Source: Nonomuraea ceibae
GTDB taxonomy: Bacteria > Actinomycetota > Actinomycetes > Streptosporangiales > Streptosporangiaceae
Length of the DNA: 64,000 nt
Direction: 5' to 3'
Assembly: GCF_019396325.1 (NCBI RefSeq)
Contig: NZ_JAHKRO010000001.1
Location: 1 to 64,000, forward strand
Shown here: piece by piece, positions 54,174 through 63,308 of the stretch
Layout: each line of letters opens with the position of its first letter
Position numbering within the stretch: position 1 is the stretch's first letter
Position numbers and translations under genes: made by a program
Notes under the pieces: generated by a model
Databases searched by the model: none
Told to the model about the DNA's origin: nothing
The model's input: the letters and a program-made list of their open reading frames with translations, nothing else

Positions 54174-55094
54174 ATGCCCAGACTCGCGTATCTCGGACCG
54201 GAGGGGACCTTCACCGAGGAGGCCCTGCGGCTGCTGGAGCCAGGGGCCGAGCGCCTGCCGTGCGCCACCGTGCCTGCCGCGCTCAACGCGGTGCGGAGCG
54301 GCGAGGCAGACGGGGCCGTGGTGCCGCTGGAGAACTCCCTTGAGGGCGGCATCACGACGACGCTCGACGAGTTCGCTTGGGGCGAGCCGTTGCTGATCAC
54401 CGCCGAGCTGCTGCTGCCGGTGCGGTTCTCGCTGCTGGCCAGGCCCGACACCGAGCTGGTGCACATCAAGCGCGTCTACACGCATCCGGCGGCGATCACG
54501 CAGTGCCGGGCGTTCGTGTCGCGCGAGCTGCCCGACGCGGTCGTGGTGTCCGCGCCGTCGACCGCCGCGGCGGCCCAGGAGGTGTCGCTGCCGGGCTCGC
54601 CGTACGACGCGGCCATCGCGGCGCGCATCGCGGGCGAGCACTACGGCCTGGTCGAGCTGGTGGGCGACATCGGCGACCGGTCCGACACCGTGACCAGGTT
54701 CGTCAGGGTGAGCAGGCCGGGCCCGCTGCCCGAGCCGACCGGCTCCGACCGCACGACGCTGGTGGCTTTCCTGGCCGACGACCATCCGGGCGCGCTGCTG
54801 GAGATGCTGACCGAGTTCTCGGTGCGCGGCGTCAACCTGAGCCGGATCGAGTCGCGGCCCACCGGCAACGGCATCGGCCGCTACTTCTTCCACTTCGACT
54901 TCGAGGGTCACGTGGCCGACGCGCGGGTGGGGGAGGCGATCTCCGGGCTGCACCGCATCTGCGGCGAGGTGCGCTTCCTGGGCAGTTATCCGCGCGCGGA
55001 CGGGGTGGCGCCGCAGATCAAGCGGGGCACCGCCGACGCGGAGTTCGCCGAGGCGGCGGGCTGGCTGGCCCGCGTCCGCGCCGGCGAGGTCTAA
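54174..55094 (+). CDS. pheA: Prephenate dehydratase
   Basis: 306 residues from the ATG at 54174; the frame open from 53964 is the antecedent gene in another frame. The dehydratase domain (about 1-185) has YLGPEGTFTEEAL, VPLENSLEGG and DTVTRFVRV with the conserved TRF. A C-terminal ACT domain (about 198-275) shows HPGALLEMLTEFSVRGVNLSRIESRP, the phenylalanine-binding GAL and ESRP motifs. It converts prephenate to phenylpyruvate and is inhibited by Phe. It stands alone without chorismate mutase. Confidence 0.95.
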   Translation: MPRLAYLGPEGTFTEEALRLLEPGAERLPCATVPAALNAVRSGEADGAVVPLENSLEGGITTTLDEFAWGEPLLITAELLLPVRFSLLARPDTELVHIKRVYTHPAAITQCRAFVSRELPDAVVVSAPSTAAAAQEVSLPGSPYDAAIAARIAGEHYGLVELVGDIGDRSDTVTRFVRVSRPGPLPEPTGSDRTTLVAFLADDHPGALLEMLTEFSVRGVNLSRIESRPTGNGIGRYFFHFDFEGHVADARVGEAISGLHRICGEVRFLGSYPRADGVAPQIKRGTADAEFAEAAGWLARVRAGEV

Positions 55095-55123
55095 TCCGGG
55101 AGCGGGTGAGGGGCCCGCGCCGG

Positions 55124-55129
55124 TAGCCT
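55124..55129 (+). promoter_or_regulatory. -10 hexamer for a leaderless serS transcript
   Basis: TAGCCT lies 6 nt before the GTG at 55136. Confidence 0.45.
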
Positions 55130-55135
55130 TTCCTT

Positions 55136-56398
55136 GTGATTGACCTGCGTACCCTTCGTGAGGATCCCGACCGGCTACGGGCGTCGCAGCGTGCCCGCGG
55201 TGAGGACGACTCCGTCGTCGACACGCTGCTCGCGCTCGATGAGCGCCGCCGATCCGCGCTGACCTCGTTCGAGGCCATGCGCGCCGAGCAGAAGAGCATG
55301 GGCAAGTCGGTCTCCAAGGCGCAGGGCGAGGAGAAGGCCGCGCTGCTCCAGCGGGCCAAGGAGCTCGCCTCGCAGGTCAAGTCCGCCGAGGCCGAGGCCG
55401 AAAAGCTGGCCGGCGAGCTCGACGAGGTCCTGCAGACGGTGCCCAACATCGTCGAGGAGGCCGCCCCGCCCGGCGGCGAGGACGACTACGTCGTGCTGGA
55501 GACGCACGGCGAGCCCCGGGTGTTCGACTTCGAGCCGAAGGACCATCTGGAGCTGGGCGAGCGGCTCGACGCCATCGACATGGAGCGCGGCGCCAAGGTG
55601 TCCGGCTCGCGGTTCTTCTTCCTCAAGGGCGTGGGCGCCAGGCTGCAGCTCGGCCTGCTCAACATGGCGATGCAGCACGCGATCGAGCGCGGGTTCACGC
55701 CGATGATCACGCCGGTGCTGGTCAAGCCGGAGACGATGCAGGGCACCGGGTTCCACGTGGCCCACGACAAGGAGATCTACCGTCTGCCCGACGACGACCT
55801 CTACCTGGTCGGCACGTCGGAGGTGTCGCTGGCGGGCTACCACGCGCACGAGATCATCGGCGGTGACGAGCTGCCGCTGCGCTACGCGGGCTGGTCGTCG
55901 TGCTTCCGCCGCGAGGCGGGCTCCTACGGCAAGGACACCCGGGGCATCATCCGCGTCCACCAGTTCGACAAGGTCGAGATGTTCTCCTACGTGCGTCCCG
56001 AGGACGCCGCCGCCGAGCACCAGCGGCTGCTTGAGTACGAGAAGGAGATGCTCGCCAAGATCGAGGTGCCGTATCGGATCATCGACACGGCGGCCGGCGA
56101 CCTCGGCATGTCGGCGGCGCGCAAGTTCGACTGCGAGGCGTGGATCCCCACGCAGGGCCGCTACCGCGAGCTGACCTCGACCTCCAACTGCACCGAGTTC
56201 CAGGCGCGCCGGCTCGCCGTCCGCTACCGGGACAAGGACGGCAAGCCGCAGCATCTGGCCACGCTCAACGGCACGCTGGCCACGACCCGCTGGATCGTCG
56301 CCATCCTGGAGAACCACCAGCAGGCCGACGGCTCGGTCGTGGTGCCCGCCGCGCTGCGCCCGTACGTGGGCCTCGACGTGCTGGAGCCCGCCAAGTAG
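55136..56398 (+). CDS. serS: Seryl-tRNA synthetase
   Basis: 420 residues. The N-terminal coiled-coil tRNA-binding arm (about 1-105) starts [26 protein letters not shown] and contains [25 protein letters not shown]. The class II catalytic core has [38 protein letters not shown] (motif 2) and [20 protein letters not shown] (motif 3). It charges tRNA-Ser, one of which, UGA, is encoded at 62844. No T-box or other leader is present. Confidence 0.97.
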   Translation: MIDLRTLREDPDRLRASQRARGEDDSVVDTLLALDERRRSALTSFEAMRAEQKSMGKSVSKAQGEEKAALLQRAKELASQVKSAEAEAEKLAGELDEVLQTVPNIVEEAAPPGGEDDYVVLETHGEPRVFDFEPKDHLELGERLDAIDMERGAKVSGSRFFFLKGVGARLQLGLLNMAMQHAIERGFTPMITPVLVKPETMQGTGFHVAHDKEIYRLPDDDLYLVGTSEVSLAGYHAHEIIGGDELPLRYAGWSSCFRREAGSYGKDTRGIIRVHQFDKVEMFSYVRPEDAAAEHQRLLEYEKEMLAKIEVPYRIIDTAAGDLGMSAARKFDCEAWIPTQGRYRELTSTSNCTEFQARRLAVRYRDKDGKPQHLATLNGTLATTRWIVAILENHQQADGSVVVPAALRPYVGLDVLEPAK

Positions 56399-56410
56399 CC
56401 ACCCGACCGG

Positions 56411-56434
56411 CTGACGGCCCGCGCGGGCCGTCAG
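56411..56434. terminator. Perfect 24-bp palindrome, bidirectional terminator
   Basis: CTGACGGCCCGC followed by its exact complement. It lies between convergent serS and the next gene, whose stop codon (56431-56433) is inside it. Confidence 0.7.
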
Positions 56435-57930
56435 CCGCGTCCTGGGAGCGTGTACGCGTCCGGCCGCGGCTCGGGTGCCTCCAGCAGGGCGCGTCTGCGC
56501 AGCGTGACGAGCCCGGCGGCGGCGGCGCCGACGCCGAGCAGGGCGGCGGTCGCCAGGGCGAGGCCGTAGTCGTCCACCAGGCCCACGCTCCACGCCCTGA
56601 ACGGCGCCGCCACGCCCACCCCGACCGCCACGCCCACCGCGACCGCCCGCGACAGGCCGCGCCGGCCGAGGTGCGCGTCGGTGATCAGCGAGGTGGCCAC
56701 GATCACGGCAGTGAGCAGCAACGCGCCGCCGAGTACCGAGGCCATCACCGGCGCCGGGTTGTTGCTGATGAGCACGTGCCGCTCCATCTCGGACCACTCG
56801 TCGTACGGCCACGGCCCCAGCAGCACCAGGCCGGCGCCGCCGAGGATGACGACGGCCAGGGGGCGGGTGCGCCGCAGCGGCCGTACCACCTGAATGGCAA
56901 GCCCGGCCAGGGCCGCCAGGACGGCGGCCAGCACGGCGACCCGCATCTCGCCGGAGGCGTCGGCGGGCCGGCTCAGCGGGATCGCAGCGGCGTCCGACAG
57001 CTCGCCCTGGGGCGTGAGGCCGAGCCGCCGCCAGGCCCCGTCGGCGTCCTTCACGGCCACGCCGTCGCGGCCGTTGGCCACGACGACCACGTGCCCGTCG
57101 CCGTGTTCCTGGACGGCCAGCGACCTCGACACGATGGGAGCGCCGTCGGAGAGGGCGCGTTCCAGCATCTTGGCGCGCCCCGGCGACACCTCCCAGCCGG
57201 GGTCCCACGTCGCGCCGCCGTCGCCGGAGCGCATGACCTTCATTGCGCCCTCGACGATCTGGTAGCAGTGCTCGCGCAGGCAGGCGGCGCGTTGGCCGGG
57301 GCCGAGCTCCTGCCCGTCCCACGCGGGGCCGATCGGCGGCTCGTCGCCTTCCAGAGCGGCCGACGCCCTCTCGCTCTCCCAGTCCGTCCACGTACGCCCG
57401 CCGTCGGAGGACGCCAGCGGGCCCATGGACTCGCCCGCGACCACGATGGAGTCGCCGCGCACCACGACGACGTGGGCGGCCGGGGGACCGAGCGCCGCCG
57501 AGGTGGCGGTGACGGCGAGCACGGCCAGCGGCATGGTGGTGATCACGAGCCAGCGCCGCGGGACGGCCGTGAGGCTGCGCCGCCGGATCCACCACGCCAG
57601 ACCGAGCGCCGGCAGTGCCAGAAGATCCGTGGGATCGGCCAGGACGCGCGACGGGCCCGCCACGGCTGTCCAGACATGGGAGGCGGCCTCAGCGCCCGTC
57701 TCCGTCGTTTTCACGAGCGTGAAGAGCACACCGGTCAGGACCGTGGCCGCCAGATCGGCGCGGCGGCACAGCAGGAGGGCCACCAGAGGCGGCGCGACCA
57801 CCAGTCCGGCCACGTCGCTGAGCTTGCCCGTGACAGGGCTTGACCAGGCGTGTTTGAGCAGGTGGTCGTTGAGAAGCAGAACGAGTGCCGCGACGAGCGT
57901 CGCGGGGTGCGATAACCACGCATGCCTCAT
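56431..57930 (-). CDS. Membrane protein with BNR (Asp-box) repeats
   Basis: 499 residues if started at the ATG at 57930; the frame continues to 57987. Four N-terminal membrane segments (about 10-175) precede an extracytoplasmic domain with Asp-box motifs SSDGGRTW and SGDGGATW, as in sialidase-like beta-propellers, though too few for a full propeller. Five further membrane segments end the protein. No enzymatic motif is seen; a sensing or binding role is possible. It shares a terminator with serS. Confidence 0.7.
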   Translation of the reverse strand: MRHAWLSHPATLVAALVLLLNDHLLKHAWSSPVTGKLSDVAGLVVAPPLVALLLCRRADLAATVLTGVLFTLVKTTETGAEAASHVWTAVAGPSRVLADPTDLLALPALGLAWWIRRRSLTAVPRRWLVITTMPLAVLAVTATSAALGPPAAHVVVVRGDSIVVAGESMGPLASSDGGRTWTDWESERASAALEGDEPPIGPAWDGQELGPGQRAACLREHCYQIVEGAMKVMRSGDGGATWDPGWEVSPGRAKMLERALSDGAPIVSRSLAVQEHGDGHVVVVANGRDGVAVKDADGAWRRLGLTPQGELSDAAAIPLSRPADASGEMRVAVLAAVLAALAGLAIQVVRPLRRTRPLAVVILGGAGLVLLGPWPYDEWSEMERHVLISNNPAPVMASVLGGALLLTAVIVATSLITDAHLGRRGLSRAVAVGVAVGVGVAAPFRAWSVGLVDDYGLALATAALLGVGAAAAGLVTLRRRALLEAPEPRPDAYTLPGRG

Positions 57931-58094
57931 ATATGGCTTGATGTCGCGAAAGGCCGCGTGGTTCGGCGGCGATGTGAATCGAGTCACATCCGTGATCAGC
58001 CCGGGATCGGCACGGGATCGGCCGGGGCTCAGTCCGGAATGCGAAAGGCCGAGGCCCGCTGGAAGCGAACCCCGGCCTGTCTCGCTGCTACAGG

Positions 58095-58298
58095 TCAGAT
58101 GGCACGGACCTGGGAGGCCTGCGGCCCCTTCTGTCCCTGCGTGATCTCGAACTCGACCCGCTGGCCGTCTTCAAGGCTGCGGTAGCCGTTGCCGACGATC
58201 TCGGAGAAGTGCACGAACACGTCCGGCGCACCGCCGTCCGGGGCGATGAAGCCGAAGCCCTTCTCAGCGTTGAACCACTTGACGGTTCCCTGAGCCAT
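58095..58298 (-). CDS. cspA: Cold-shock protein
   Basis: 67 residues, a single cold-shock domain: [31 protein letters not shown] (RNP1 KGFGFI and RNP2 VFVHF) and [22 protein letters not shown]. It binds single-stranded RNA or DNA and melts secondary structure. GGGAGAG lies 7 nt upstream of the ATG. A hairpin sits 30 nt further up in the leader. Confidence 0.97.
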   Translation of the reverse strand: MAQGTVKWFNAEKGFGFIAPDGGAPDVFVHFSEIVGNGYRSLEDGQRVEFEITQGQKGPQASQVRAI

Positions 58299-58327
58299 AA
58301 AAGCTCTCCCTCAGGATGTGAATCTAT

Positions 58328-58350
58328 GGGACCCACACCTCGTGGGTCCC
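58328..58350 (-). promoter_or_regulatory. Hairpin in the cspA 5' leader
   Basis: GGGACCCAC / GTGGGTCCC perfect 9-bp stem with 5-nt loop, 29 nt before the cspA start codon. Possible RNA thermosensor or autoregulatory site; also possibly an upstream terminator. Confidence 0.5.
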
Positions 58351-58521
58351 GGTGTGTCGTACAGCAAGCACCCGGGGTGGCTCAGACAATGTCATGCTGG
58401 TTTTCACTACGGGATCAGCTAATACAACGCCTCCACATCTAACACCATTCTGGCGCGTTGGTGTTCCCGTCGGTAGGAAGATTTCTGGCCGGTCGCATCA
58501 CCGGGCAAACTGGAACCTGTT

Positions 58522-59328
58522 ATGTACAGCCTTCCCGCGCCGCGTCTAGTGGCCACCGACCTGGACGGCACTGCCCTGCGTACCGACGGAACCGTGTCTC
58601 CCCGCACGGCTGCCGCGTTCGCCAAGGTGGAGGATGCCGGAGCCATGCTCGTGTTCGTGACCGGGCGGCCGCCCCGCTGGATGGGCGGCGTGGCGGGCGC
58701 GTTGCGCCACCGTGGCCTGGCCATCTGCGCCAACGGCGCGCTGATCTACGATCTGCATACCGAACGGATAGTTGAATCTCACCTCATCGACGCGGAGGTG
58801 CTGGAGGAAGTCGTCGCTCAGCTTCGAGCGAACGTGCCCGAACTCGCCTTTTCGGTCGAGTATGAAGGCGGTTTTGCGCACGAGTCAGATTTCCCGCTCG
58901 GGAGCTGGGACCGCAAGGCCGTCCAGGGGCTCGACGCCGGCTGCGAGACGCTCACCGGGCGCCCCTGCGCCAAGCTGCTGGCTCTGCACCCCGAGATGGA
59001 CCCCGACACCCTCCACGCGACCGTCCAGGGCCTCGTGGGCCATCTGGTGACCGCCACCCACTCCAGCGGCCGGAGCCTCATCGAGATGAGCGCCCACGGC
59101 GTCACCAAGGCCACGGCGCTGGCCACGCTCGCCGAGCGGCACGAGATCAAGGCGTCGGAGGTCGTGGCGTTCGGCGACATGCCGAACGACCTGCCCATGC
59201 TGAGCTGGGCAGGCACGTCCTACGCGGTCGCCAACGCGCACCCCGGCGTGCTGGCGGCGGTCGACCATGTGACCGAGGCCAACGACGACGACGGCGTCGC
59301 GCGGGTGCTGGAGGAGCTTTACAGGTAG
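58522..59328 (+). CDS. HAD-superfamily (Cof-type) phosphatase
   Basis: 268 residues. Motif I LVATDLDGTALRTDG with nucleophile Asp near residue 13, motif II LVFVTGRPPRW, and motif IV VVAFGDMPNDLPML. The insertion between motifs II and III gives the C2 cap of Cof/SupH enzymes, which dephosphorylate sugar or cofactor phosphates. It begins next to ATG TAC with no clear ribosome site. It overlaps the convergent bpa gene by 10 bp. Confidence 0.93.
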   Translation: MYSLPAPRLVATDLDGTALRTDGTVSPRTAAAFAKVEDAGAMLVFVTGRPPRWMGGVAGALRHRGLAICANGALIYDLHTERIVESHLIDAEVLEEVVAQLRANVPELAFSVEYEGGFAHESDFPLGSWDRKAVQGLDAGCETLTGRPCAKLLALHPEMDPDTLHATVQGLVGHLVTATHSSGRSLIEMSAHGVTKATALATLAERHEIKASEVVAFGDMPNDLPMLSWAGTSYAVANAHPGVLAAVDHVTEANDDDGVARVLEELYR

Positions 59329-59831
59329 GGGCCGGAGCCGTGCGGCCGCGGCTGGTCCTCACCCTGCGGCACGCCGGGCAGCGCCCTGCGCATCTGCTCC
59401 AGCTGAGCCCTGGCGGCCATCTGCTGCGCGAACAGCGTCGTCTGGATGCCGTGGAAGAGCCCTTCGAGCCACCCCACGAGCTGGGCGTGCGCGATGCGCA
59501 GCTCGGCGTCGCTGGGAACCGCGCCGTTGTCTTCGGTGAAGGGCAGCGACAGCCGCTCCAGCTCCTCGACCAGCTCCGGCGCCAGGCCGTCCTCGAGCTC
59601 CTTGATGGAGGACTCGTGGATCTCCTTCAGCCGCTTGCGGCTGGCCTCGTCGAGAGGGGCCGCGCGCACCTCCTCCAGGAGCTGCCTGATCATGCTGCCG
59701 ATGCGCATCACCTTGGCGGGCTGCTCGACCAGGTTGGTGACCGACCGCTCTTCCTCGCCGTTATCGCCCTGACCTTGGAAGTCGGGGCCCACCACCACGA
59801 TGTGGGGGGTGTTGTTGTCCTCAGCATTCAT
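59319..59831 (-). CDS. bpa: Bacterial proteasome activator Bpa
   Basis: 170 residues from the ATG at 59831. After a disordered start it has VMRIGSMIRQLLEEVRAAPLDEASRKRLKEIHESSIKELEDGLAPELVEELERLSLPF, matching Bpa/PafE (DUF2587). The C-terminus GSGPYL fits the HbYX-like tail that opens the 20S proteasome gate. It feeds unfolded proteins to the proteasome without ATP. Its stop overlaps the HAD gene and it is 5 bp behind the oxidoreductase gene, so the two are co-transcribed. No proteasome gene is in the window. Confidence 0.95.
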   Translation of the reverse strand: MNAEDNNTPHIVVVGPDFQGQGDNGEEERSVTNLVEQPAKVMRIGSMIRQLLEEVRAAPLDEASRKRLKEIHESSIKELEDGLAPELVEELERLSLPFTEDNGAVPSDAELRIAHAQLVGWLEGLFHGIQTTLFAQQMAARAQLEQMRRALPGVPQGEDQPRPHGSGPYL

Positions 59832-59836
59832 ACGTC

Positions 59837-60793
59837 TCACCGTACTAGCAGGATCTTCCCGACGTGCTCCCCGGAATCGACCATTCGATGCGCCTCGGCG
59901 GCGTCGGACATCGGCAGCTCGGCGTACACGACAGGGCGCACGGCCCCGGCACTGACCAGCGGCCATACGTTGTCGACGACGCTGCGGACGATGGCGCCCT
60001 TCTCGTCGACGGGCCGGGAACGCAGCGTGGTGCCGTGGACCGAGGCGCGCTTCGCCAGCAGCGCGCCCAGGTCGAGCTCGGCCTTGCGGCCGCCCTGGAG
60101 GCCGATGACGACGAGCCGCCCGCCCGTACGCAGCGCCCGGATATTTCCGGACAGGTACTTGGCGCCCATGATGTCGAGAATCACATCCGCCTCGACCTTG
60201 TCCGCGAAGTCCTCCTCGCGGTAGTTGACCACCTCGTCGGCGCCCAGCTCCCTGACCCGCTCGGCCTTGGCCGCCGACCCCACCGTCGCCGCCACCCGCG
60301 CGCCCAGCGCCTTGGCGAGCTGCACCGCGAACGTGCCGATCCCACTCGCCCCGCCGTGCACCAGCAGCGTCTCGCCGCGTCGCAGCCGCGCCGTCATGAA
60401 CACGTTCGACCACACCGTGCACGCCACCTCCGGCAGCCCGGCGGCCTCCACCAGCCGCACGCCCTGCGGCACCGGCATGACCTGCTGCCACGGCACGCTC
60501 ACGCGCTCGGCGTAGCCGCCCCCGGCCAGCAGCGCGCACACCTCGTCGCCGGCCTTGAACTGCTCCACGTCCGCGCCGACCTCGGCCACCACGCCGGACA
60601 CCTCAAGCCCCGGGTAGGCCGGCGCGCCGGGCGGCGGATCGTAGCGGCCCATGCGCTGGTGCACGTCCGCCCGGTTGACCGCGGAGGCCGTCACCTCGAC
60701 GAGCACGTCGCCGCGCCCCGGCCGCGGATCCGGCACCTCACGCCATTCCAGCACCTCTGGCCCGCCGCTGCGGGTGATCTCGATGGCTCGCAT
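59837..60793 (-). CDS. NAD(P)H:quinone oxidoreductase, zeta-crystallin type
   Basis: 318 residues from the ATG at 60793. MDR fold without zinc ligands: MRAIEITRSGGPEVLEWREVPDP, a nucleotide-binding LLVHGGASGIGTFAVQLAKALGARV and GGRLVVIGLQGG. It reduces quinones or enals with NADPH. A TACCGT box lies 7 nt before the start (60801-60806). First gene of the operon with bpa. Confidence 0.93.
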   Translation of the reverse strand: MRAIEITRSGGPEVLEWREVPDPRPGRGDVLVEVTASAVNRADVHQRMGRYDPPPGAPAYPGLEVSGVVAEVGADVEQFKAGDEVCALLAGGGYAERVSVPWQQVMPVPQGVRLVEAAGLPEVACTVWSNVFMTARLRRGETLLVHGGASGIGTFAVQLAKALGARVAATVGSAAKAERVRELGADEVVNYREEDFADKVEADVILDIMGAKYLSGNIRALRTGGRLVVIGLQGGRKAELDLGALLAKRASVHGTTLRSRPVDEKGAIVRSVVDNVWPLVSAGAVRPVVYAELPMSDAAEAHRMVDSGEHVGKILLVR

Positions 60794-60904
60794 GCGATCC
60801 ACGGTAACGGGGCAGAGAAGTTGTGGGTTGGCGGCGTTACCCTCCACTCTTGACGTTAACCTGCGAAGTATTTGCTGCCCCTTTAGACCCACAGGGGGAA
60901 CACG

Positions 60905-62842
60905 GTGGCAAGGCACGATCGGGAAGAATCCCTCGAGGAACAGCTGGCCTGGCTCGACGCCATCAAGGAGACGGAAGACGCTCCGGTCAAGGTCAGCGCG
61001 TCGTCGGCGTCCGCCGACGACACCGCCGTCGTGTCGCCGTACCCGCAGGACCCGTGGCTCGCGGTGCCGCAGCACGACACGCCGCCCCCGCCGCTGTTCC
61101 GGGCCGCGGTCGACTCGGTGTACGGGGCCGCCACGGCTGAGGAGCCGCCGCCCGCGCCCTCGGCCGGGAGTGAGGCGGGGGAGTGGCCGGACCAGGCCGA
61201 GCCCGCCGCCGCCCGTACGGTGTCCGCCGACGAGGCGTTCATGGCGCCGCTGCGGCCGCTGCCCCGGCCCGAGGAGCCGGCGCCGGAGCGGGCCGAGGAG
61301 CAGACGGAGGAGAACCTGCCCTGGCCGGCGCCCCCGGCCTGGCGGCCCGCGTCCCGCGAGGACACCGCGCCCCAGCCGGCCGTCGCCGACACCCCGCCGT
61401 CCGACGACGCGGGCGAGCCGGACCCCGAGACCCATGACCGCCCGGTCTGGACCCCCGACCGGACCGAACCCGACCGCCCGGATCCGGCCGACAGCCCCGG
61501 TTGGGGCTCCGGCGAGCACGAGCGGCCCGAGAGGCTTGGTTGGGGCTCCGGCGAGCATCAGCAGCCCGAGGGGCCCGAGCGGGGTGGTTCGGGCGCTGGG
61601 GAGCGTGAGCTGCCCGATCGCGTCGGCTGGGGGGCCGCGGAGCAGGAGCGGGCGTCGGAGCCGATCCGGCTGCGGTGGGGCTCGGGCGAGCACGCGCGGC
61701 CCGAGTGGCCCTCCGAGGCCGCCGACCGCCCGTTCGGCGGCCAGGAGCGCCCAGAGCGCCCAGAGCGCCAGGAACGCCAGGAGCGTGCGCAGGAGGCCGT
61801 GGAGCCGCGGCACCGGCAGGCCCCCGAGTTCCAGCGCCCGGAGCCGCGCCGCCGCCCGGCCCCCGCGCCGGTCTTCAACGCGCCGCCGAAGCCGCCCGTC
61901 ACCGGCAGGCCCACGGCCGACAGTCTCGACCCCGAGACCCTGCTGCGCGGCCGCCGCAACGCCCCGTCCAAGGGCTGGCGCCGCCTGATCTACAAGGCGT
62001 CAGGCGGCTGGATCAAGCCGGGCGAGCCCCCGGAGGTCAGGCGCCGCCGCGCGCTGATGGCCAGGGCCCGCACCCCCGTGGCCGCAGGTCACCACCGGGT
62101 GGCGGTGCTGAGCCTGAAGGGCGGCGTCGGCAAGACCACGACCACGGTCGGCCTGGGCGCGACGCTGGCGCAGATGCGCGGCGACCGGGTGATCGCCATC
62201 GACGCCAACCCCGACCGCGGCACCCTGTCGGACAAGCTGGAGCTGGAGACGTCCGCGACCGTGCGCGACCTGCTCAACGAGCGCGAGCAGGTCAAGCGTT
62301 ACGTCGACATCAGGGCGTTCACGTCGCAGGCGCCGTCGCGGCTGGAGGTGCTGGCGTCCGACCGTGACCCGTCGGTGTCGGAGGCGTTCAGCGGCGCCGA
62401 CTACCAGGCGGTCTCGCAGGTGCTGGAGAACTTCTACTCGATCTGCATCACCGACTGCGGCACCGGCCTGCTGCACTCGGCCATGGGCGGCGTGCTGGGC
62501 CTGGCCGACCAGATCGTGCTGGTCAGCTCGCCCTCGGTCGACGGCGCGCGGGCGGCCTCGGCGACGCTCGACTGGCTGGAGGCCCACCACTACGGCGGCC
62601 TGGTGCGCGAGGCGACGGTGGTGCTGTGCAGCGTGAGGCCGCGTTCGAAGTCGGCGGTCGACATCAAGAAGCTGGAGGCCCACTTCGCCGCCCGCTGCCG
62701 TGCCGTGATCCAGGTGCCCTACGACCCGCATCTGGAGGAGGGCGCCGAGATCGACCTGGACCGGCTGCAGGAGGACACGCGGGAGGCGTTTCTGCAGGTC
62801 GCGGCCAGCGTGGGCGACGGCTTCGCGGGCAGCCACGAGTAA
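60905..62842 (+). CDS. MinD/ParA-like ATPase with long disordered N-terminus
   Basis: 645 residues. The first 370 are Pro/Glu/Arg-rich and disordered, with near-repeats of the type WGSGEH(E/Q/A)(R/Q)PE at about 200-265. The C-terminal ATPase (about 395-640) has VAVLSLKGGVGKTTTTVGLGATL with the deviant Walker A starting at Lys405, AIDANPDRGTLSDKL, and VLVSSPSVDGARAASATLDWLEAHHYGG. This layout is that of EspI-type or T7SS-associated ATPases and of chromosome-positioning proteins. Neither ESX nor ParB genes are in the window, so the role is open. Confidence 0.85.
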   Translation: MARHDREESLEEQLAWLDAIKETEDAPVKVSASSASADDTAVVSPYPQDPWLAVPQHDTPPPPLFRAAVDSVYGAATAEEPPPAPSAGSEAGEWPDQAEPAAARTVSADEAFMAPLRPLPRPEEPAPERAEEQTEENLPWPAPPAWRPASREDTAPQPAVADTPPSDDAGEPDPETHDRPVWTPDRTEPDRPDPADSPGWGSGEHERPERLGWGSGEHQQPEGPERGGSGAGERELPDRVGWGAAEQERASEPIRLRWGSGEHARPEWPSEAADRPFGGQERPERPERQERQERAQEAVEPRHRQAPEFQRPEPRRRPAPAPVFNAPPKPPVTGRPTADSLDPETLLRGRRNAPSKGWRRLIYKASGGWIKPGEPPEVRRRRALMARARTPVAAGHHRVAVLSLKGGVGKTTTTVGLGATLAQMRGDRVIAIDANPDRGTLSDKLELETSATVRDLLNEREQVKRYVDIRAFTSQAPSRLEVLASDRDPSVSEAFSGADYQAVSQVLENFYSICITDCGTGLLHSAMGGVLGLADQIVLVSSPSVDGARAASATLDWLEAHHYGGLVREATVVLCSVRPRSKSAVDIKKLEAHFAARCRAVIQVPYDPHLEEGAEIDLDRLQEDTREAFLQVAASVGDGFAGSHE

Positions 62843-62843
62843 G

Positions 62844-62930
62844 CGGAGGGTGTGGGATTCGAACCCACGAGGCCATCGCTGACCTGGCCGCTTTCAAGGC
62901 GGCTGCACTCGTCCACTATGCGAACCCTCC
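62844..62930 (-). tRNA. tRNA-Ser (anticodon UGA)
   Basis: 87-nt class II tRNA on the minus strand. The acceptor pairs GGAGGGT with ACCCTCC, anticodon arm GCCGC/GCGGC presents CTTGAAA with TGA (62894-62896, complement), a long variable arm follows, and the T arm is GTGGGTTCGAATCCCAC. The 3' end abuts the stop of the ATPase gene by 1 nt. CCA is not encoded. Not a duplicated or disrupted site. Confidence 0.95.
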
Positions 62931-62957
62931 AGTGCGCACACCACGATAGCGGCTGCG

Positions 62958-63308
62958 GTGACGCCGGTGTACGTTCAGGAGGTGGCGGATCTCAGCGTCG
63001 AGGTGGAGCGCGGCGAGGGCGTCATTGTCGTGCGCCTGGCCGGCGACCTCGACAAGCTGACGGCCCCCCGGTTCAAGGAGCGGCTGGCCGACCTGCCCGC
63101 CGAGGGCCGGTTCGATCTGGTGGTGGACGCGCTCGGGCTGGAGTTCTGCGATTCGAGCGGCCTGTGGGTGCTGGTGGAGCTGCAGCGGGCGGTGGGCGCG
63201 CACGGTGGCGGGCTGCGCCTGACGGGCGTGCACGGGGTGCTGCGCCGGGTGCTCGACGTGACCGGGCTCAAGGCGGTCTTCGACGGGGTCCTACCTGCCC
63301 AGCTGTGA
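62958..63308 (+). CDS. STAS-domain anti-anti-sigma factor
   Basis: 116 residues; GTG codons at 62958, 62967 and 62982 are all possible starts. Single STAS domain with VIVVRLAGDLDKLTAPRFKERL and LVVDALGLEFCDSSGLWVLVELQRAV, the Ser of DSSG being the phosphorylation site. The C-terminus RRVLDVTGLKAVFDGV is typical. It is one of two such proteins in this window. It is convergent with the Nudix gene. Confidence 0.92.
   Translation: MTPVYVQEVADLSVEVERGEGVIVVRLAGDLDKLTAPRFKERLADLPAEGRFDLVVDALGLEFCDSSGLWVLVELQRAVGAHGGGLRLTGVHGVLRRVLDVTGLKAVFDGVLPAQL

Noticed and set aside
55175-57595. 806-residue minus-strand ORF
   Set aside because: Antisense to serS and out of frame with the BNR membrane protein. 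It is a product of high GC, not a gene.
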